Source: Sulfurimonas sp. UBA6792
GTDB lineage: Bacteria > Campylobacterota > Campylobacteria > Campylobacterales > Sulfurimonadaceae
Direction of reading: 5' to 3'
Assembly: GCA_002452425.1 (NCBI GenBank)
Contig: DKFQ01000061.1
Coordinates: 2,391 to 8,166, forward strand
Length of the DNA: 5,776 nt
Within the stretch, counting starts at the first letter, position 1. Each line of letters begins with the position of its first letter. Position numbers and translations under genes: made by a program. A model generated the notes under the pieces. That model saw nothing but the letters and a program-made list of their open reading frames with translations, was not told where the DNA came from and searched no databases. This document shows, one piece after another, positions 1-5,648 of this stretch.

Positions 1-602
1 GAGATTTTTTGAACAATCCCGTCTATTTCATTAGGCGAACTTGATGAAACCAAGATAAAAGAGGCAGAGCGGTTAAAAAGCTTGCCTGCGTCTGCTATAT
101 TCATAACGACACCGCCCTCTTCAAAACCTATTTCACTGCTGTATGTACCCGATATTTCAAAATTTTTGTTTGCGATAGCGATGCTTTTTGTCTTAAACTG
201 CTTTGCGAGATTTTCGCCTAAAATCACTTCACCCTCTTTAGGGTAATCTCCGCCGATAAGTTTGTAGTGAGAAAAATGGTTGGCGGTCGTTCCGTAAATG
301 CCCGCAATGGGGATATGTCCGATGGGAGAAGCACCGACTATCATGGCATAGCTTGAACTTACATGTTCGAGTTTATCTATGCTGTCCATCAAAGAGATAT
401 CGACATTTGAAAAAAAAGTATCCGAAATCCCTTTTTGCGTGATGATGATATCTCCGTCCGTTTTAATCATCTTTGAGTACATCCCGATAACGCCCTGCGA
501 AACGGAGCTAATGAGAAAAATAGCCATTACCGCAATGGTAATGGAGGAGAATATCAGCAGACTTTTAAAAGGATTTTTGCGAATGGCTTTAAATGCTATC
601 AC
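1..602 (-). CDS. ABC transporter permease, MacB/FtsX type (N-terminal part, runs off the left edge)
   Basis: This is a partial gene; about 200 codons are visible and its 3' end lies outside the window. The start is a GTG at 602 that overlaps the upstream stop as GTGA, so translational coupling is likely. The protein opens with a short basic stretch (IAFKAIRKNPFKS) and one strong membrane segment at about residues 14-36. A long extracytoplasmic region follows (GDIIITQKG, then GGDYPKEGEVILGENLAKQF). This is the layout of MacB/LolC/FtsX permeases: one helix, a large periplasmic MacB_PCD domain, then three C-terminal helices, which would lie outside the window. Such permeases pair with an ATPase to move lipoproteins, peptides or small molecules, or to drive envelope remodelling without transport. 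The substrate cannot be read from this fragment and no ATPase is visible. Family assignment is firm; the role is open. Confidence 0.85.
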   Translation of the reverse strand, partial: MIAFKAIRKNPFKSLLIFSSITIAVMAIFLISSVSQGVIGMYSKMIKTDGDIIITQKGISDTFFSNVDISLMDSIDKLEHVSSSYAMIVGASPIGHIPIAGIYGTTANHFSHYKLIGGDYPKEGEVILGENLAKQFKTKSIAIANKNFEISGTYSSEIGFEEGGVVMNIADAGKLFNRSASFILVSSSSPNEIDGIVQKI

Positions 603-1069
603 TTTTCTATCGCTGCTCTGAGTTCCTCTTTTGTAGCGACATAGCGAATCTCTTTGATTTTGCCATTTTCTACAAAAAGAAGCGTAACCATGTCCTCTTT
701 GGCAGGAACGACTGTGCTAAACCCTTCGCTGTAGTTTAAATGGATGGGATGCTTATATTTTTTGAGTTTTGGGATGGCAAACATGGTTGTAATGACGGAG
801 GGCATCTTGGTGATATCTGCTATAAAAACCGCACTATGACCTACTAGATATGTTACGTGTTGGTTCTGAAGGTATTCATTAACAAGCGCACCCGTCTCTT
901 TTTCAAAAGAGGCGATGATAATTTTGACATCTTTTGGGATTTTAACCACTGCATCATTTGGAGTTTTGTAAACAAAATCACTAAGCCTTGCACTTGGAGA
1001 ATCAACATGTAAAAAATCAGCGTTTAGAGCCGAAAAACAGAGCGAGAAACATAAGAACATTTTATACAT
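599..1069 (-). CDS. Secreted thioredoxin-fold-like protein without cysteines in its mature part
   Basis: The 156-residue product starts with a signal peptide (hydrophobic residues 3-14, probable cleavage after A17 in SALNA-DF), so it should be periplasmic. I do not recognise a named family with certainty. The order of segments resembles a thioredoxin fold: a strand VKIIIASF near 48-55, a helix near 58-69, a strand VTYLVG then FIADI, a helix near 91-104, and an ending with strand VTLLFVENG, strand KEIRYV and helix TKEELRAAIEK. The ending is very thioredoxin-like and recalls the periplasmic YtfJ group. The only cysteines (C7, C11) lie in the signal peptide, so thiol-disulfide exchange is excluded; a binding or accessory role is likelier. 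An AAGGAAG ribosome site precedes the ATG. It lies 41 bases after the phosphoesterase gene and overlaps the ABC permease by four bases, so it may serve that transporter. The fold is inferred by eye. Confidence 0.75.
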   Translation of the reverse strand: MYKMFLCFSLCFSALNADFLHVDSPSARLSDFVYKTPNDAVVKIPKDVKIIIASFEKETGALVNEYLQNQHVTYLVGHSAVFIADITKMPSVITTMFAIPKLKKYKHPIHLNYSEGFSTVVPAKEDMVTLLFVENGKIKEIRYVATKEELRAAIEK

Positions 1070-1110
1070 AATACTTCCTTTAAATAAAAATTTATTATGC
1101 TCTCTCTTTA

Positions 1111-1848
1111 CTAATTAATCGTTAACACCGCTATCTCTCTGGGTGCTTTGTATCTGATTTGTAATCCCCAGTAACCTATGCCGTTACTAACATAAAGCGT
1201 TGTTTTATTGTGTCGGTAAAGTCCGCTAAAGTATGGCTGTGCTAGCTTAACAAGAAGTGAAAACGGGTAAATCTGCCCGCCATGCGTATGCCCGCTCAAC
1301 TGCAAATCCACACGGCGCTCCCCTATGAGGCGTACATCTTTTGGCTGATGCGCAAGAAGAATCGTCGGCAACTCTGGCTGCAAAGATGCAAAGAGCCTCT
1401 TTGTCTCCCTTTTAACTCCACGCATAAAGCTGTATCTATCACTAAGTCCCACCAGTTGGAGCTTTGCCCCTTGTATATCAAGATGCACAACTCTGTTATC
1501 CAAAAGCTCTACACCGCTCTTTTGCATGACACTCTGGAGATTTTTTGCGCCATAAACTATGTCATGATTTCCCGTTACATAGTAGGATTTTGCCTTTAAT
1601 CCTTGAAAACTTTCCAGCTGTTTTTGCACTTTATATGCTCCACTTTGAATAATATCTCCGCTAAAGAGAACAAGGTCAGGGTTGATTTGGTTGATTTTCT
1701 CCACCATTGCATCAAGATGCACCACGTCTATGTTTGGCGTGATATGCAAATCAGAGAGTTGGACAATTTTTAGAGAGATTCCAAAAGTATCCAATGAAAG
1801 TGAGACATTTTTAAATGGAAAATCTCTCCACCCTCTTTCTAGCGACAT
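1111..1848 (-). CDS. Calcineurin-like metallophosphoesterase (YkuE/YaeI type), soluble form
   Basis: The 245-residue product carries the full set of metal-binding motifs of the calcineurin-like phosphoesterase superfamily: LSDLH (D33, H35), SGD (D65), GNHD (N94, H95), AHQP (H167) and SGHTHGG (H187, H189). The spacing and the GHTHGGQIYP ending match the YkuE/YaeI branch, where some members cleave phospholipid-type or UDP-diacylglucosamine substrates (for example chlamydial LpxG). The true substrate here is unknown. Many relatives are near 370 residues with N-terminal membrane helices. This one begins at the connector just before the catalytic domain (GWRDFPFKNVSLSL) and has no signal peptide or membrane segment, so it is probably cytoplasmic or peripheral. 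The start is supported by AAGGA seven bases before the ATG, and the spacer upstream offers no coding extension. It is the first gene of the leftward cluster. All catalytic residues are present. Confidence 0.92.
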   Translation of the reverse strand: MSLERGWRDFPFKNVSLSLDTFGISLKIVQLSDLHITPNIDVVHLDAMVEKINQINPDLVLFSGDIIQSGAYKVQKQLESFQGLKAKSYYVTGNHDIVYGAKNLQSVMQKSGVELLDNRVVHLDIQGAKLQLVGLSDRYSFMRGVKRETKRLFASLQPELPTILLAHQPKDVRLIGERRVDLQLSGHTHGGQIYPFSLLVKLAQPYFSGLYRHNKTTLYVSNGIGYWGLQIRYKAPREIAVLTIN

Positions 1849-1909
1849 ATTGGTATCCTTATTTTAAAAATGTATGGTATTATTATTTTAACAAATAGAA
1901 AAGGTATCC
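1849..1909. promoter_or_regulatory. Divergent intergenic region with ribosome sites for both flanking genes
   Basis: This 61-base AT-rich spacer separates the leftward phosphoesterase gene from the rightward SYLF gene and must carry both sets of start signals. The minus-strand ribosome site AAGGA is at 1856-1860, the plus-strand site AAAGG at 1900-1904. On the plus strand, TATTAT at 1878-1883 or 1881-1886 is a plausible -10 element. No convincing -35 is visible, which is usual for sigma-70 promoters in this phylum. The minus-strand -10 is not clear. The heptamer GGTATCC occurs twice (1852-1858 and 1903-1909), overlapping each gene's translation start region. Confidence 0.4.
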
Positions 1910-2503
1910 GTGATGCAACATTTCAAATTAATCTTTACTTTAGCTCTTGTGGTTCTCCTCTTTAGTGGTTTTTGGTCTGGCAAAAGCAAAAAGGAGATAA
2001 AAGAGGAGAACCAAAAAGAGAGAGTGGAGCGCATCAAAACAAATCATGAGACACTCCAGCTTCTCTACAAATACGCACCCGAAGCAAAAGATATGATTTA
2101 CTACTCTTACGGTTATGCAACTTTTAGTAACGTAGGCGTTAATCTTGTTCTTTTTTCGGCTGAGGGTGGCAAAGGGATGGCACACAACAACAAAACAGGT
2201 ATCAACTCATACATGAACATGGCATCAGGCGGTGTTGGGTTTGGACTTGGTGTCAAAGATTTTAGAGCAGTTTTTATCTTTGAGAACAAAAAAGCGTATG
2301 ACACTTTTGTCAACTCAGGATGGGAAGCGAACGCACAAGCAGATGTGGCAGCGAAATATGAAGAAAATGGAGGCGCAATCAATGCAGCCGAAACCGTTGC
2401 CCCTGGTGTTCGTCTCTACAAACTCACCCAAACAGGATTAGCGCTTCAAGCAACCATTCAGGGAACAAAATATTGGAAAGATGAAGAGCTCAATAAACAC
2501 TAA
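1910..2503 (+). CDS. SYLF-domain (Ysc84-like) lipid-binding exported protein
   Basis: The product has 197 residues from the GTG at 1910, or 196 from the adjacent ATG at 1913. The AAAGG site at 1900-1904 fits the ATG slightly better (eight-base spacer against five), so I favour 1913. A hydrophobic export segment covers residues 5-22, followed by a highly charged, probably helical linker (24-45). From about residue 50 the sequence matches the SYLF/Ysc84 domain: PEAKDMIYYSYGYATF, a glycine-rich NMASGGVGFGLGVKDF block, the strand AVFIFENKKAYDTF, and TGLALQATIQGTKYW at the end. SYLF domains bind phosphoinositides in eukaryotes; bacterial members are small envelope proteins of poorly known function. 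Most bacterial copies I recall are lipoproteins, but no lipobox cysteine is present here, so this one should be periplasmic or anchored by its N-terminal helix. It lies 59 bases upstream of the DUF3015 gene on the same strand. Confidence 0.88.
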   Translation: MMQHFKLIFTLALVVLLFSGFWSGKSKKEIKEENQKERVERIKTNHETLQLLYKYAPEAKDMIYYSYGYATFSNVGVNLVLFSAEGGKGMAHNNKTGINSYMNMASGGVGFGLGVKDFRAVFIFENKKAYDTFVNSGWEANAQADVAAKYEENGGAINAAETVAPGVRLYKLTQTGLALQATIQGTKYWKDEELNKH

Positions 2504-2505
2504 TC

Positions 2506-2532
2506 TTTACTTAAGCTAATTCATCTTACAAT
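2506..2532 (+). promoter_or_regulatory. Possible promoter of the DUF3015 gene
   Basis: TACAAT at 2527-2532 is one base from the consensus -10, with TTTACT at 2506-2511 as a weak -35 at 15-base spacing. Transcription would start near 2539, about 24 bases before the ATG at 2563. A second AT-rich hexamer, TAATAT at 2543-2548, lies too near the ribosome site (AAAGGA, 2551-2556) to be a comfortable -10. The call rests on pattern only; read-through from the SYLF gene is an alternative. Confidence 0.35.
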
Positions 2533-2562
2533 CCTCACATCTTAATATACAAAGGACGTTTT

Positions 2563-3009
2563 ATGAAAAAGATTTTAGTAAGTATTGCTGCAGTTGTAGC
2601 GCTTAGCTCATCAATGATGGCGAATGTAAATAGTCAAACAGGTTGTGGTCTTGGTGCGATGATTATCAAAGATGATTCGACTGCGATAATGTTAGCGCTT
2701 CAAGCGACAACAAACGGTATTTTTGGAAACCAGACTTTTGGTATCACTTCAGGAACTTTGGGTTGTAAAAAAACTCAGTTTGTTATGAACGAAAGAGCGG
2801 AGGAGTTTGTTGCTTCTAACATGGATCAGCTTGCAAAAGAGATTGCACAAGGACATGGCGAGAGCGTTGACACGCTAGCAGAGCTTTTAGAAGTATCTGA
2901 CAAAGCAGCTTTTGCAACTGCACTTCAATCAAACTATAACAGTATCTACACAAGCCAAAATGCAAAAATGGCTGACGTACTAGACAATATCTCTGCTACT
3001 ACACTTTAA
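2563..3009 (+). CDS. Secreted DUF3015 family protein
   Basis: The 148-residue product has a clear Sec signal peptide (MKKILVSIAAVVALSSS, probable cleavage after A20 in SMMA-NV). The mature part begins with the DUF3015 signature: TGCGLGAMI, then LQATTNGIFGNQTFGITSGT and GCKK. Two cysteines, C28 and C68, sit in conserved glycine contexts and could form a disulfide in the periplasm. The C-terminal half (about 75-145) is helical and acidic-to-neutral, with an ISATTL end. The function of the family is unknown. The ATG is supported by AAAGGA with a six-base spacer. The gene is followed by a perfect hairpin and then, 62 bases on, by the DUF4105 gene. I recall this pairing from other Proteobacteria and Campylobacterota, so a joint role in the outer envelope is a fair inference. 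Confidence 0.9.
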   Translation: MKKILVSIAAVVALSSSMMANVNSQTGCGLGAMIIKDDSTAIMLALQATTNGIFGNQTFGITSGTLGCKKTQFVMNERAEEFVASNMDQLAKEIAQGHGESVDTLAELLEVSDKAAFATALQSNYNSIYTSQNAKMADVLDNISATTL

Positions 3010-3016
3010 GCAGCTA

Positions 3017-3042
3017 AAACAGATGAGTTTTCTCATCTGTTT
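3017..3042 (+). terminator. Perfect 11-bp hairpin: terminator or attenuator between DUF3015 and DUF4105
   Basis: AAACAGATGAG at 3017-3027 is exactly complementary to CTCATCTGTTT at 3032-3042 across a TTTT loop. It begins eight bases after the DUF3015 stop codon. What follows is T-rich (ATCCTGACTTTCTCTCTT) but lacks an uninterrupted U-tract, so termination is likely to be partial. The hairpin could act as an attenuator that lowers DUF4105 expression or as a 3' stabiliser of the DUF3015 mRNA. The structure is certain; the function is inferred. Confidence 0.6.
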
Positions 3043-3060
3043 ATCCTGACTTTCTCTCTT

Positions 3061-3074
3061 AGGAACTTTTTATT
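3061..3074 (+). promoter_or_regulatory. Ribosome binding site and probable ATT start codon of the DUF4105 gene
   Basis: AGGA at 3061-3064 is followed by seven bases and then ATT at 3072-3074. An in-frame TAG lies at 3060-3062. Between that stop and the first in-frame ATG at 3498 there is no in-frame ATG, GTG, TTG or CTG, although the frame is coding throughout. ATT at 3072 is the only near-cognate codon that has a correctly spaced ribosome site and keeps the whole signal peptide. AUU starts are known in Escherichia coli infC and pcnB. Confidence 0.55.
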
Positions 3075-4895
3075 TTAACCCGATTTTTTTTATTTATCTT
3101 TCTTTTTACTCTTTTTTTAGATGCATCCTCTGATTTTTATAAAAACAGAGCCGACACACTCCACTTAGCAGACTCCAGATACTGGCATATTCTTCTTCAT
3201 GTAGAAGATGGCGTAAGTGAGATAGACGATGCAAGATTTTTCTTAGCACCAAATGGCAAAACAGATACAAAAAGCGAGCTTCATGCTACAATCGACGCTC
3301 TTTTAAACGAATCAACCTTTGATGACAACTCCACGGCATGCCGCTTTCCTGCAAGAAAAGCGTGGCTCAAAGAGCAACTTGAGGGCATCGAGTTTCCAGA
3401 GGTTCACTGCAATGAATACGACAAAATACTCAAAAGATTAAATCCAAAATCTGCAACCCTTGTTTTTCCCTCAGCACATATCAACTCTCCTGCATCCATG
3501 TTTGGACATACATTTTTGCGAATCAACTCAGCTTACAACTCCAAACTTCTCGCTTATGCCCTCAACTATGCAGCCGATGCAGACCCCAGCAAAGAAAATG
3601 GAGCACTCTTTGCCATTAAGGGTCTCTTTGGTGGCTACTTTGGCAAATACTCGCTTCTTCCCTACTATGACAAACTCAAAGAGTACAGAGACGCCGAGCA
3701 AAGAGATATCTGGGAGTATGACCTGAACTTGAGCGAAGAGGAGGTCTTAAAGATGGTGCGCCACATCTGGGAGCTCAACGAAACACACTCTTATTACTAC
3801 TTTTTTACCCAAAACTGTTCTTACAATATGCTCTGGTTTTTAGAAGCCGCACGCCCTGAACTTGACCTCAGAGGACACTTCTCCTTTCAAGTCATCCCTC
3901 TTGAAACAGTGCACGCAACAAAAACGGAGGGGGTTATCAAAGAGCATTTTTACAGACCCTCAAAGAGAACAACCCTTTTGCATTATGAAAAACTTATCCA
4001 CAAAGAGTATAGAGAACTGCCGCTAAAACTTGCCGCATCCGATATGGATGTCACTCTTCTTGAGAGTTTAAATATACCGCTTGCGCAAAAACGTTTTATC
4101 TTAGAAGCCTCTATTGAACTCTTAGAGTACGACTTCAGCAAAAGCAAAATAGACAAGAAAACCTATCTGAAGCGCTTTCATACCCTCTCAAAAGCAAGAG
4201 CAACACTGGGAATGGGAGAAAAAATCACCATAAAAACACCACCAAATCCCATAGAAAGCCATCAAGCTATCAGAGCCTCTTTTGGCGCGGGAGCCAGAGA
4301 AGGAAAATCTCTAGGCTTTATAGGACTTAGACCTGCATACCACAGTCTTGAGGATAGTGGTTATGGTTTTTTACGAGGTACGCAGATAGAGTTTTTAAGC
4401 CTTGAACTCTCAAATCATGATGACAAACTCTCAATAGAGGATGCCACCATCCTCTCAATCGTCTCAATCGCACAAAGAAGTGACTTTTTTGACAACTTAT
4501 CATGGAGAACAAAATTTGGATGGGACAGAAACACCCTTGATAACTCTGCACGTTTTATAGCCACCATCGGTGCGGGATTTAGCTGGGGAAATGAGTTTGG
4601 CTACACCTACATCATGACCGACCCACTCTTTTATGCAGGAAGCAGATTTACATCTGCCATAGGTGGCTCACTGGGATTTGTAGTTGACAAATGGAACACA
4701 GCAAGCACAAAAATAGAGCTAACTCACAGATATTACGATATTGGTGAAACCCAAAACATTTTTGAATTTTCACAAAGCTTTAGACTCTCTCAAAATTTGC
4801 AACTAAGATTTGACTACAACTACAAAGGCAGAAGCAAAGAGATGGTTGAGAAGCAGGAGAGAAGCTTGAAGGCTTATTTGAATGTTTATTTTTAA
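3072..4895 (+). CDS. DUF4105 (Lnb_N) protein: periplasmic domain plus C-terminal outer-membrane barrel, probable ATT start
   Basis: Read from ATT at 3072 the product has 607 residues. The N-terminus is a signal peptide (LTRFFLFIFLFTLFLDASS), which shows that the real protein begins far upstream of the first ATG at 3498. Residues about 25-380 form the DUF4105/Lnb_N domain: SRYWHILLHVEDG, VFPSAHINSPASMFGHTFLRI with H146, and FTQNCSYNML with C249. A histidine followed by a cysteine in such contexts recalls permuted NlpC/P60 (papain-like) enzymes, which is my inference. Residues about 395-607 are alternating amphipathic strands, roughly twelve by eye, ending LKAYLNVYF; the terminal Phe and aromatic alternation fit an outer-membrane beta-barrel assembly signal. 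The protein should therefore sit in the outer membrane with its putative catalytic domain in the periplasm. It follows DUF3015 and probably works with it. Substrate and activity are unknown. Family call firm; barrel likely; start codon moderately supported. Confidence 0.85.
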   Translation: MLTRFFLFIFLFTLFLDASSDFYKNRADTLHLADSRYWHILLHVEDGVSEIDDARFFLAPNGKTDTKSELHATIDALLNESTFDDNSTACRFPARKAWLKEQLEGIEFPEVHCNEYDKILKRLNPKSATLVFPSAHINSPASMFGHTFLRINSAYNSKLLAYALNYAADADPSKENGALFAIKGLFGGYFGKYSLLPYYDKLKEYRDAEQRDIWEYDLNLSEEEVLKMVRHIWELNETHSYYYFFTQNCSYNMLWFLEAARPELDLRGHFSFQVIPLETVHATKTEGVIKEHFYRPSKRTTLLHYEKLIHKEYRELPLKLAASDMDVTLLESLNIPLAQKRFILEASIELLEYDFSKSKIDKKTYLKRFHTLSKARATLGMGEKITIKTPPNPIESHQAIRASFGAGAREGKSLGFIGLRPAYHSLEDSGYGFLRGTQIEFLSLELSNHDDKLSIEDATILSIVSIAQRSDFFDNLSWRTKFGWDRNTLDNSARFIATIGAGFSWGNEFGYTYIMTDPLFYAGSRFTSAIGGSLGFVVDKWNTASTKIELTHRYYDIGETQNIFEFSQSFRLSQNLQLRFDYNYKGRSKEMVEKQERSLKAYLNVYF

Positions 4896-4946
4896 CTAAT
4901 ACTACCCACTAAAACTACGAAAAGTAACCTTTTTGAGAAAATTAGT

Positions 4947-5606
4947 CTATTTTAACTCGACTATATACCCATCATCCACTTTTTTGAAATTATACTTGTA
5001 AAATCCATCAAGTTCGATAACTACTCTGTAGTAATTTTTATGGTTTCCTACTCTTACTTCTTGAAAAACTTTATCAAAATCTTTTTTGACAAAACTTGTA
5101 ACTTCTGCACTACTTTTAAAATCTATAACTATTCTATGAGGATTTGCAATTAAAAAATTTCTTACAGCTTCATTTTTAGTTGTTACCTTTAGGCTCTTCC
5201 CTTCAACAGAGAGTTTTGGTCCTATACCATTTTGAATATCATTTTTTTTTGTGGGTGTGGGAGTTGTGGTGGTGGTGGTTTTGGAGAGTTCTTTTTCTTT
5301 AGGAGTGGGCACTGCAGTTTCTCTATACCCTTGCGATATGAAAATAGGGAGATGCCAGTCAATGGAGTTGTCTAGCTCGATACTTTTTGTCTCTATAGAA
5401 CCATCAAGATTTTTAAGTTCTATAGTTACTTTTTGCAAAACTCTTGCTTGGGATGGAAGAGTGATTGCTGCTTGTTTTAAAGGGATTTTGGAGTTGTCTT
5501 TGTTTGTAGTTATAAAAATATCCTTTTCTCCCTCCGGAGGAAAAAAAGGATTTTCACGAGCATGCAGGGTTAAAATCAACAGTGCAAAAAGCGATAAAAC
5601 TTTCAT
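4947..5606 (-). CDS. Periplasmic AMIN-domain protein
   Basis: The 219-residue product has a signal peptide (KVLSLFALLILTLHA, cleavage probably after A16), and the mature protein starts RENPFFPPEGE, a hallmark of the AMIN proteins of Campylobacterota. Residues 45-90 are beta-rich. A Thr/Pro/Lys linker follows (six Thr at 110-115, then PTPTKK), and residues about 130-219 form the AMIN domain, with NPHRIVIDF, EVRVGNHKNYYRVVIEL and DGYIVELK. AMIN domains bind peptidoglycan and place envelope machinery, such as amidases, at the division site. This protein carries no amidase domain. The Campylobacter jejuni homologue by context (CgpA) is a glycoprotein, but I see no D/E-X-N-X-S/T site here. The ribosome site AGGAGG lies 11 bases before the ATG, a long spacer. 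It is 42 bases downstream of the FtsB-like gene and converges with the DUF4105 gene. Confidence 0.88.
   Translation of the reverse strand: MKVLSLFALLILTLHARENPFFPPEGEKDIFITTNKDNSKIPLKQAAITLPSQARVLQKVTIELKNLDGSIETKSIELDNSIDWHLPIFISQGYRETAVPTPKEKELSKTTTTTTPTPTKKNDIQNGIGPKLSVEGKSLKVTTKNEAVRNFLIANPHRIVIDFKSSAEVTSFVKKDFDKVFQEVRVGNHKNYYRVVIELDGFYKYNFKKVDDGYIVELK
5242..5279 (-). repeat. Simple repeats in the AMIN protein linker: ACC x4 and A9 (minus strand)
   Basis: On the minus strand the linker is encoded by four tandem ACC triplets (5268-5279) and a nine-base A run (5242-5250) that spans codons T119 to N122, just before the AMIN domain. Triplet gain or loss would change linker length in frame; slippage in the A run would remove the AMIN domain. 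The repeats are short and the frame is intact here. Confidence 0.7.
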
Positions 5607-5639
5607 GAAAATAACCGCCTCCTCACTCTTTTTGCACGT

Positions 5640-5645
5640 ATTATA
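5640..5645 (-). promoter_or_regulatory. Consensus -10 element before the AMIN gene
   Basis: The minus strand reads TATAAT exactly, just after the stop codon of the FtsB-like gene and 33 bases before the AMIN start codon. AT-rich sequence lies upstream, inside the end of the FtsB-like gene. No clear -35 is seen, which is normal for sigma-70 promoters in Campylobacterota. It would give the AMIN gene its own transcript in addition to read-through from upstream. Confidence 0.45.
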
Positions 5646-5648
5646 CTA

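Noticed and set aside
410..417. Run of eight A (T on the coding strand) in the ABC permease gene
   Set aside because: The frame is intact on both sides and runs of eight are common in AT-rich genomes; there is no evidence of phase variation.
1083..1098. AT-only inverted repeat between the phosphoesterase gene and the 156-residue protein gene
   Set aside because: It is made only of A and T, has a short stem and no U-tract in a useful place, so it is probably chance in an AT-rich spacer.
1282..1599. Open frame of 105 codons on the plus strand inside the phosphoesterase gene
   Set aside because: It lies entirely antisense to a gene with all its catalytic motifs, has no ribosome site and resembles no family.
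3460..3726. Open frame of 88 codons overlapping the DUF4105 gene in another plus-strand frame
   Set aside because: It lies wholly inside the conserved DUF4105 domain and has no start signal or recognisable content.
3498..4895. DUF4105 gene starting at the first ATG (3498)
   Set aside because: That ATG is inside the conserved FPSAHINSPASMFGHTF block; it would remove the signal peptide and about 140 coding residues, and no ribosome site precedes it.
4919..4937. Small inverted repeat (AAAAAG/CTTTTT) between the convergent DUF4105 and AMIN genes
   Set aside because: The stem is six pairs, nearly all A-T, so too weak to call a terminator; no better one is seen in this 51-base spacer.
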